From Wuchereria bancrofti (Eukaryota > Nematoda > Chromadorea > Rhabditida > Onchocercidae): 64,000 nucleotides of DNA. The stretch spans positions 9,600,797-9,664,796 of the forward strand of contig SSBO01000003.1 of assembly GCA_005281725.1 (NCBI GenBank), in the 5' to 3' direction. Positions 55,701 to 64,000 of this stretch are shown piece by piece. Within the stretch, counting starts at the first letter, position 1. Each line of letters begins with the position of its first letter. Both the position numbers and the translations under genes were made by a program. The notes below the pieces were generated by a model. The model did no database searches. It was not told the origin of the DNA and worked only from the letters and a program-made list of their open reading frames with translations.

Positions 55701-58700
55701 ACTTTTGATAGATTATTATGAATTGAAATTTTTGTTAGATTATTGTGAATTAAAACTTTTGATAGATTATTATGAATACTTCTGTTAGATTATGAAAAAT
55801 GAATCATTTAATTCTAACAAAATTACAATAACAACAATAATAATAGTTAGTAATTCTAGGTGCATTCCTATCTATCAACTTACTATTTAATGATTTGACA
55901 ACAATTGATGAGATAATGATCTGAAACTTTTGATAGATTCGATAAATATACTTTCATCGGATTATGAAAAAATGAATTATTTAACTCGAGCAGAATTACA
56001 ATAATAATGACAATGATAATAATAATAATGACAGCAATGACATTAATAGTAATAATGACATAAACGATATAGTGAATGAATAAAATAATTATCGTCCTTA
56101 TTTTATTTTAGTCCAAAAAAAAAGATTAAAATCTCAATAATACATCTATCAAATCATTTTTAAATTTTTTTTTAAAAAATCTAATAGCAACAAGTATGAT
56201 ATTATAATAAATTTATTTATTTCTTTTTTCTTCTCATATCTTTTTTTACTTTATTAATTAACAATTAGAATTATTAATTTTCATAATGATATCTTTCAAT
56301 GATAATTTTATAATTAATTAAAGGACCAGATAATGAGATATTGAATTGTACGCGATGTGATTCAAATGAAATTCTTTCAAAGCATTGTATGCCATTACTA
56401 ATACCATTAAATGATCCATTTTTTCCAATTTATGATGAAAATAGTAAACGACGTTGTTTACCATTTACTCGTTCACTTCTTGGACAATTAAATCTTGGCT
56501 ATCGTAATCAAATTAATCAGGTATATTTATTTATTTGATTTTTTAAATCATTTAATAACTAATTTTTACAAGAATATGTTGATTTTCTCTTATTTATATT
56601 AAAATTTTTCTTAATTTTAATAATTTTTTTAAATAATTTAATAGCTAACAATAATGTTTCAGTTTATATACTTTGTGGATAATTTCGTAAATATTGAAAC
56701 TAATTTTGAAATATCAAAATATATAATAATATGTAATGTAATTATTAATTGATTAAAAATATTATAGCAAAATTAATTCTTATTTAAAAATTTTTGAAAA
56801 TGTATTTATTTAGCAATTAATAGATAAATGATTTTTCATAATCTATATATATCTTTGATATAATTTCTGATAATCTGAATGATTCTTATTGGAATAATAA
56901 ATTTAGGATTATTCCGGAAAATTAACCGGATTTGTCGGTTTTTTATATATAATATATTGTTGTAGTTAACAGCATATTTGGATGGTTCAGCAATATATGG
57001 TTCAACAGAATGTGAAATGAAAGAATTGCGCACTTTTGTTAGCGGTCGGCTTAATAGCACAAATCTTGGCGCATTCAATCCGTAATTTCTTTTTTTGAAT
57101 TACCAAAATTTTAGTAAATCAAATTGCAACAATTAATTAATTAATCCAATATTAGTTGAGAATTTTAATTGAAATAATTTTGAAATAATAATTTATTATT
57201 TCTTAATAGAGAAGCATTACCACAAGGCGATCAGGAACAAGATTGTCGTTCTAAACCGGATTTCATGTGTTTTGTTGCCGGTGATGAACGGAATAGTCAT
57301 CAACCGGGCCTTACATCAATGCATAATATATTTTTGCGTGAACATAATCGAATTGCTCGAAAATTAGAAGAAATGAATCCATTTTGGGATGATGAACGAA
57401 TTTTCCAAGTAAATACATTTTTCTTTTTTTTTCCTTTTTTTTTGTTTATTTTAATTTCTACTTGCCAAAATTATGGTATGAAAAGAAAAAATTAATTTGC
57501 AGTAATAAATATTGGCTAAACATATGCTAATATAATAGTTGGGAAAATAAGATGAATTGTAGGACATACATTTTATTTCAATTCTTGAAAATTAATTAAT
57601 TCATATGTAATAAATATTAAATAAAACGTGTATGCTAATATAATATTTGAGAAAAAATAAAACAAATTACAAGGCATTTCATTTTTTTTTTAAATTAATT
57701 AATTCAAAATAATAAATACTTGTTAATAAGTAATTTTTTTTTCAGGAAACAAGGCGAATTGTAGGCGCAGAATTTGCACATATAACTTACAATGATTATC
57801 TTCCATTATTACTTGGAAATCGATTAATGCATAAATATGATTTAAAAACTCATAAAATTGGTTACTATCATGGTAAATTATTAAAAGATTACAATATTTA
57901 CAGAAAGAAAATATTTACAAAAATAAATATTTCAATTTTTTAAAATGAATATTGAATTAATTAATTTTTTTTTAAAATATATTGTGCAATAGTTAGGAAA
58001 TGTCATTTCCTGTTTATTCTAAATCTTAAACATTTGTTTTTTTTTTATTAATATTTTCAAAATATCACTTAGTTTTTATTTAATTTCTTTTTTAATATTA
58101 CTTAGTTTTTCTATTTTTTCAAATTCAAATTATATTTTAACTTAATTTCAAATGTTTTTCTACAAAAACATTTTTTTTTGTTTCGCCTTATTAGTGCATA
58201 TTTAATGATAATGATAAATGATAAGAGAAAATAATAGAAGATTGAAAAAAAACTGAACACCGTCTTTTTTTTTGAATTTTTATATAATTTTAATTTTTTT
58301 AATATTTTTGAACTTATATTTAAATATTTTTCATTTTTTAAATATTTTTTTAATACTTTTGACTTCTTTCAATATTATTTTATTAAGTGCAAAATAATTA
58401 TTATAGGTTATAATGATAAATGTGATGCATCAATATCACATCCATTTGCCACATCTGCATTTCGTTTTGGTCATACTTTAGTTCGTCGATTTTTTCCACG
58501 TTTTGATGCATTTTATAAAAATTTCACAGAACCGATTGATTTAGTTGAAAATTTCAATAATGTTGAAGCAATTTATGATGGTAAACGAGGTATGATTAAA
58601 AAGCAAAACTTAAAAAGATAATAATGATAATTGCTTTTAGATTTATTTTGAAATATTTCTACATTATAATCTTATATCATTCTCACTATAATTCTATGTT

Positions 58701-61700
58701 AGCCAATAAAATATTTCAAAAAAAAAACAGAAAGATGAAAAAAGAAATGAATAAAAAAATAAAATAATAAAACACAATAATAATTGTAAATGCTAATTTC
58801 ATGTTAATAAAAAAGAATTAACAATGGAAACAATTTTATCATATTTTAAAACTAATTAGTCAACTTTTTTTTTTAAATTTTAATTGCTTAAAATGTTGGT
58901 AACTTCTTTTGATTAAATTTATAGAAATATGAATTATATTTCAGAACTTCAATTTAAAAAGTTTTAATCATTTAAAATTTTGACAATTCTTTTAATCAGC
59001 ATAAAAATACGAATTATATTTTAAAAATTATGAGCATAAATTAATTTTGTTTAAATTATAATCGTATAATTTAATTTTAAAGGAAGTATTGATTCGCTAA
59101 TTATTGGCTTACTTGGCGCACCATCAATGGCATTTGATAGGCATATTACCACGGCATTACGTAATCATTTATTTGGCCGACGTGGTGAACCGTTTTCCGG
59201 AATGGATCTTATTAGTTTAAATATTTTACGTGCACGTGATCATGGCGTACAACCTTATAATGCTTTTCGGTATTTATAATTTTTTCTTTAATTCTCACAT
59301 TTAAATGATTTCTTTCAAATATTGAAAATTATTAGTAATAAAAATTATAAATAAATTAAATAACTAAAGGAAATAAATACATTCAAATTTAATTTTGATA
59401 TCTTTTCAAAAAAATTTACTTAAAATTTGGGCCAAAAAAGGAAAAAAGTAAAAAAAGCAAAACAAATGTGTTTGTTTATTTCTCATTAATTAATCAATTA
59501 TCATTATTAATTTTTATTTCAAAATTACAAAATTAGCCTTTTTCTTTTCTTCCCACTATCAATAATTAAATTTTAGAAAAATTGCTTATAATTGTATGTT
59601 AATGAAGAATAATTTCAATATTTCCTTTTTCCTTAAATTTTAATAGTTAGTCTAATTAGATTATTTTTCTAATTAATATTATAATCATATTCTTTTTTAT
59701 TACTTAAGTGAATTATGTGGTATTGGTAAAGCAAAAGATTTCAATGATTTATTAAATGAAATGGATGAATCAGCTGTTATAACTTTAAAAAATTTGTACA
59801 AAACAGTTGATGACATTGATTTATTTCCTGGATTACTTTGTGAAAAACCTATGGAAGGTAAGTTAAGATTGAAAAAGTTAAAAGGAAAAAAAAGCAAAAA
59901 TTGTATTTTATGATTTTAAATTTAAAAATACTTCTTGCCCCTTTTCCTTTTTTAATTTTTCTTTAACAGAAAAAATTTTCAAAATATTTTTATACAATTA
60001 AATAAATGAAAGAGAGAGAGGGAGAGAAACGAAAAGAGAAAAAATCTAAAGCACTTCAGTTTTGCACAATTATTTCTGCGATATTTGAAATGTATTTTAA
60101 AAATATTTGAATTTTTTTTTAAAAAAAGTTACGAATTGTTTTTTTATCCTTTTTTTTGCTTAACTTTTTAAAAATCTTTTAGATGCTCTTTTACCACCAA
60201 CAATGGCATGTATTATAGCGGAACAATTTCATCGTTTAAAAAAATGTGATCGATTTTATTATGAAAATGATTTGCATGCAACACGTTTTTCACCAAGTAA
60301 ATCAAATTTTAATTTTCAGTTGCTTTTTTTTTTCAAATTTAATCAATTACATTAAATTTTTTTTTAAAAAGAAGAAGCCAAAATATTAACTAATATGTAT
60401 GTTTTGTCATGATAAAAATAAAATCAATAATAGATCGTTTTCTTGTCTTGTTTAGATTTTTCGAAATGATTAAAATTTACCAAAATTTTATTGTATTAAA
60501 ATGTAAAAAAAAATTTTTTTCTTTACGCATTTTTAATTGAAATGCGATTGGATTTTTGGAAATTTAATTTCAATTTGCCCATTTAAATTGAAATGCAATA
60601 GAATGTTTAAGAAGTTTAAATTTAATTTCTATTTATAATAGAATTTTGTAATAAAACAAAAATAAACAATAATTGTGCTTTTGTCTATATTTTATTAAAT
60701 GATGCATTAAATCAGGTTAAATTCAAATTAAATTATAATAGATAGTTTAATATTAAAATTTCAGGACAACTTAATGAAATTAGAAAAGTTACGCTAGCTT
60801 CACTTTTATGTACTAATAGTCGAATACTACGAAATATACAGCCAAATGTATTTTTATTGCCTGATCAATTCTTGTAATTTTTTTTTTTGCTTTTTAAATT
60901 TTATAACTTTACATATTTATCAATTTACAGCATTAATAATTTCAGTTATCAATTTACAAATTTAATCTAATGATTATTTTTTACAGTATTAAGATATTTT
61001 AACTGACTTGTATTTAAAAAGTTTTAAGGAAATCAAAAAATACTATAAAGCAACAACTATTAATGAATTATGCAAAAATGATAAGTTATTATTAGATTAA
61101 TTAAATATGATTACAAAACATTACTTATTATAAATTCTTTTTTTTTTAGTTGAATAAATGTTTAACGTTTCATTCATGTATCTCATTAAATAAGAAATAA
61201 ACTGCCACATAAATCAAATATTAATTCAAATTCATACTATCATTATCATTAATTAATCTTAAGATGGATAATTTCAGTCATTAATTCATAAAATTTTTTT
61301 TTGAGTTTGACCTAATAGTTACTTTTATTTGGTTTAACCTAATAGCAATTATCTAATATTAGTTAATTAAGTGTTGATTGAATTAATTAGTCAATTAATT
61401 GTTAGAATTATGAAATATGATGCAAATTAAATTTGATAAATTTACAGGAATGCACCAATTTCATGTGCACATTTTGAGCATATAAATTTAGAACAATGGA
61501 TCGATCGACGTTTGTTTTATTTCGCTATAAAATTTATTGTTTAAATAATTAATCAGATTTAATATGATATTTTAGAAGTATATAATTAAAAATTATTATG
61601 TTTTTACTTTCATCCTTCTTTTTCATTTATTTATTTATTATTAAAATAATTGGTTTTTCCTTTTTTTTTTTGTAAAATATAGCAAAACTAAATTTGCACA

Positions 61701-62423
61701 AAAAAATTAAATTTTTATAAAAATAGAGAAAAAAAATCTATAATTTAGTAGTTTTTAGCTCGTTGCTATGTTGGTAATATAATAATAGCACCTGATGAAA
61801 TTAAACGTATCTCACCTTGTCAATCTTGTACATGTACCGATAATGGAGTATGTAATTTAAAAAAATTTTTAATTTAATAAAATAACACATCTATGTGAGC
61901 CTAATACATATACCAACAAATCAGTATGAAATTGTAACAAATTTTTTAATTAATAAAATAATATAAATGTGAAAATCATATGAAATTTGACTATTTATCT
62001 AAATTTTTCAAAAAAAAAAAAAATATTTTGATATCACATTTTTATTATAGTCAAATATAATTGAGGAAGGAAAAAAAGAACAAATTGTAAAGTAAATTCA
62101 AATCATTTTAGTCTCAATGTGATACGATAACAATTAGAAATTGTATAGCACTGTTCAGTCAATATCCTTTTGATGAAATTCTAAAGGTTTGTTTTCTAAC
62201 AAATATTTTCTTGAAATTTATTTCAAACTAATTTATTGGAAATAAAAAAAAATCTTATCGTCTATTTCCAGAATTATCTTTTCACACCAATCAATTTCTC
62301 TTTTCTGGCTATTGCTAGTGTACTTCAATATAATCAAATTAAAATTAAAAAAAAAGGATACTATAATTTCAGGATACGGCATGCATCGTACAATGTGCTC
62401 ACCTACTCCGTGAACCAAAATAA
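43733..62423 (+). CDS. Secreted double animal haem peroxidase with vWC-like tail, 30 exons
   Basis: About 1506 residues when one copy of the duplicated exons 16-17 is used. Exons: 43733-43811, 44296-44391, 44492-44615, 45208-45401, 46470-46652, 46854-47117, 47855-48066, 48919-49143, 49471-49607, 50005-50185, 50439-50624, 50889-51058, 51201-51382, 51876-52050, 52145-52234, 52630-52820, 53303-53476, 56324-56520, 56966-57081, 57210-57408, 57746-57872, 58407-58589, 59083-59269, 59709-59857, 60183-60296, 60765-60873, 61448-61509, 61759-61847, 62112-62186, 62373-62423. It opens with a hydrophobic signal peptide. Domain 1 (about 100-720) keeps [18 protein letters not shown] and GRDHGIPPY but has Thr at the distal His position and Lys467 for the proximal His. 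Domain 2 (about 840-1430) keeps distal His945, Arg1086 and proximal His1190 (FRFGH). The tail has a CQSCTC-type cysteine pattern. Secreted nematode peroxidases often cross-link cuticle or matrix tyrosines; that role is inferred. Confidence 0.88.
45775..45955. repeat. Imperfect TTG/TTA microsatellite in a peroxidase intron
   Basis: GTTATTGTTATTATTGTT-like repeats fill part of the intron between exons 4 and 5. The Asn-rich minus-strand frame across it is a by-product. Confidence 0.8.
51841..51958 (+). repeat. 45-bp tandem repeat spanning a splice acceptor and coding sequence
   Basis: Two full 45-bp units (51841-51885 and 51886-51930) and a 28-bp partial third unit encode repeats of [15 protein letters not shown] in the peroxidase frame. 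Each full unit contains CACTTTTAG followed by ATCAAG. Only an acceptor inside the repeat (exon start 51876 or 51921) matches the phase of the preceding exon; the AG sites upstream of the array lead to a stop codon. The repeat lies in the linker between the two peroxidase domains. Confidence 0.85.
52446..54155. repeat. Copy A of a 1.7-kb perfect direct duplication
   Basis: From the poly-A run at 52446 to 54155 the sequence recurs at an offset of 1713 bp as 54157-55868, with no difference I could find except the length of the starting poly-A run (18 versus 20). It contains peroxidase exons 16 (52630-52820) and 17 (53303-53476). Confidence 0.93.
54156..54156. other. Single N, assembly junction
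   Basis: The only ambiguous base in the window sits exactly at the boundary between the two identical 1.7-kb copies. This is expected where two contigs with an unrecognised overlap were joined by a token gap. Confidence 0.9.
54157..55868. repeat. Copy B of the 1.7-kb perfect direct duplication
   Basis: Identical to copy A and containing second copies of peroxidase exons 16 (54343-54533) and 17 (55016-55189). Exon 17 ends after one base of a codon whereas exon 16 needs two bases from its predecessor, so splicing both copies in series would shift the frame; either copy alone works. Sequence after 55868 continues uniquely. Confidence 0.93.
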
Positions 62424-63669
62424 ATTTCACTAACTCAGAAGTATATTAACTTTTGTTCTTATCAGAAATTAAAATATTGAGATAAGTTTAAATATCGTCC
62501 ATGTCACCGTTTTTCTTTTTTACATACACTTGCGCTCTCACAAATTTAAATAACAAAAAATACTCGGAAAATTCCAAAGTAGATGGTATAGTACACAATA
62601 TGTAATAAGTTCTTTATTTCGATGACAATAAATGCGAAATTTCGATGGCAAAAAACACGAAATAAATAATTTATTTTGTTGAATACAATAAAATATAATC
62701 AATTCTTGTTGTGTATATTATAGAACAAAGAAAATGCAAAAGAAAAAGAAGAGAAAACTTTCTAAAAGACATTCTACCTATCAGATAAAACATTTGAAAA
62801 GTTTAATTTTATTAAATTTTAAAAGATTTCTTCACAAGACACATTTATCATTTCTTCATCACTTAGAAAAATATCATATACCACTTAAATACATTCATGT
62901 GAATTACTTGATGTTTGAAACAAGCAAATCACTGTCAACAGAGTGCGCTTTTATGCAAATTAATATATAACTTACTTTAACTATATACCATTCACTACTT
63001 ATAAATGATCATTTTATCTGCTTATAAACAATTTCCTGTACATTTTACACTTTTGATAAGAAATCTTCTTTATAGTAAAAAAAAGAAAAAGAGAAAACGA
63101 AATAATGGACTTACTACAGGCCTAGTTATCATTGCTTATAATGTACTTAATCTTTTAACCAATTGGAATTCAGTAAACTTCTTGAAACACTGTACACACT
63201 AGTAACGATAGAGTGGAAAAGCAAGAAGAGAAGATAATATCAATATGATCCTTACTTATCTACGTCTATTGTCGTGCAAATTACTTGCAGAAATTTTAAA
63301 ACGTTCTTAACAATAAACATGATAAACTATTCATTAGATATACAATAAATGTTCAAAAGAATGCAGCTCTATGTGCTGAAGTATAAATAAAATAGTTGAA
63401 AGAATACTTTGTTTCATTAATCCTAAATGAACTTATTCATTTTGCTGAGAATACAGTAAGATTCGTTCACAAATTACCTTACATTTCACAATACTTTCTT
63501 TTCCTATGCAAACAAAAAATTCAGTCAGCAAATGCAGCAACCGTAAAGCTAAGTCGTACACGTAACAAGAATCTAAAACAAACCAATTAATGAACAAAAT
63601 TGCTAAAACTGTCTTATTTTCTTATAATTAGTTGAGCAGTTTAATAATTCCTTATTCTTTGCTACTTAC
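62424..63669. other. Spacer between the convergent peroxidase and right-end genes
   Basis: The peroxidase gene (plus) and the right-end gene (minus) converge here, so this stretch should contain both 3' ends. AATAAA occurs at 62661-62666 among others. Composition is a little less AT-rich than in introns and several short frames exist (for example 62734-62970), basic and without recognisable domains. Further 3' exons of the right-end gene must lie here, but none can be placed with confidence. Confidence 0.45.
62586..62723. mobile_element. Possible small inverted-repeat (MITE-like) element
   Basis: TATAGTACACAATATG near 62587 is imperfectly repeated in inverted orientation as TTGTTGTGTATATTATA near 62706, about 140 bp apart. 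A second inner inverted pair, TTTATTTCG and CGAAATAAA, lies within. Target-site duplications are not evident, so this may be just a hairpin in the peroxidase 3' region. Confidence 0.25.
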
Positions 63670-64000
63670 TGACCTCCTACAACAGCGTTAGAGGCATTCT
63701 TAATTTCCTTTTCCATGACTTCTGTCTCAGATTGACTTGCATCCGTAGTAGCCGCCGAGCGACGACGTGTCGTACCATCTAAAGCTTCATTTATCTGACT
63801 TTTACCTATAACCAAATCTCATATGAAATATTCTACTATTCATTTGCGATCTATTGATTATAAATGAATAGAAATTCAAAAATAAAAAAAAATAAAACCA
63901 TAGGAATGGAAAGAAAAGTAAGAAGAAATGAGAGACAGTTTGCTTCAAAATCTGTAATTAAAAAAACTTACCTTTGCGTGTTGACCGACGACCATCTCCA
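63670..64000 (-). CDS. Partial unrecognised gene, two internal exons
   Basis: Two exons on the minus strand, 63972 to beyond 64000 and 63670-63805, are joined by a GTAAGT...TTATAG intron. They read in one frame as a hydrophilic segment containing GDGRRSTRKGK, a TTRRRSAATT patch and an acidic ETEVMEKEIKNAS stretch. The composition (G+C higher than surroundings, no bias to Lys or Asn) and clean splice sites support real coding. The RRRS and RRST motifs are typical of basic-directed kinase sites and the segment looks disordered. No family is recognised. The 5' part lies outside the window and the 3' part probably lies between 62424 and 63669. Confidence 0.6.

Noticed and set aside
52446..55868. 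Real tandem exon duplication adding a third partial peroxidase unit
   Set aside because: Exon phases are incompatible in series, intron identity is complete, and the copies meet at an N; an assembly overlap is simpler.
43733..62423. Two separate adjacent peroxidase genes instead of one
   Set aside because: Exons 13 and 14 join in phase through the linker, domain 1 has no stop codon or tail after its last helix, and domain 2 has no signal peptide of its own. Not fully excluded.
1..64000. CRISPR arrays, bacterial operons, Wolbachia-type insertions, tRNA or rRNA genes
   Set aside because: No regularly spaced repeats, ribosome-binding-site-led gene strings, or tRNA B-box-like sequences stood out on reading both strands. 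A dedicated covariance-model scan was not possible.

Overview
The window is eukaryotic. It is very AT-rich (roughly a quarter G+C by eye) and holds genes split into many short exons. The introns mostly start GT, often GTTT, and end in TTTTCAG or TTTTAG. Protein affinities and the TTTCAG acceptors placed directly against start codons, as expected for spliced-leader trans-splicing, point to a nematode, most likely spirurid or filarial-like. The species cannot be told from this sequence.

Layout, left to right: (1) 1-1866, a relatively G-rich degenerate repeat followed by AT-rich DNA; (2) 1867-13056, minus, a 19-exon P-type ATPase of the Na+/K+-ATPase alpha (nematode CATP-like) family; (3) 13057-22905, a long gene-poor stretch with trinucleotide microsatellites and a purine/pyrimidine foldback; (4) 22906-25784, minus, NDUFAF5, a complex I assembly methyltransferase-fold protein; (5) 26790-30167, minus, ALG3, the first mannosyltransferase of the ER lumenal N-glycan pathway; (6) 30168-35628, mostly unassigned; (7) 35629-40459, plus, a class II-type histone deacetylase; (8) 43733-62423, plus, a 30-exon secreted double animal haem peroxidase with a vWC-like tail; (9) 63670 to beyond the right edge, minus, the internal part of an unrecognised gene.

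ALG3 and NDUFAF5 lie head to tail about 1 kb apart, each with a spliced-leader-type acceptor at its ATG, so they could be one operon. No other functional coupling between neighbours is evident.

Main points of interest: the N-terminal peroxidase domain has lost its catalytic histidines while the C-terminal one keeps them. The linker between them has a 45-bp repeat that duplicates an in-frame 3' splice site. The ATPase keeps its phosphorylation aspartate but has lost most ion-coordinating residues. One intron of the ATPase and one of the deacetylase lack a canonical terminal dinucleotide. A 1.7-kb perfect duplication around a single N inside the peroxidase gene looks like an unmerged contig overlap. 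I did not find a clearly new multi-gene system.
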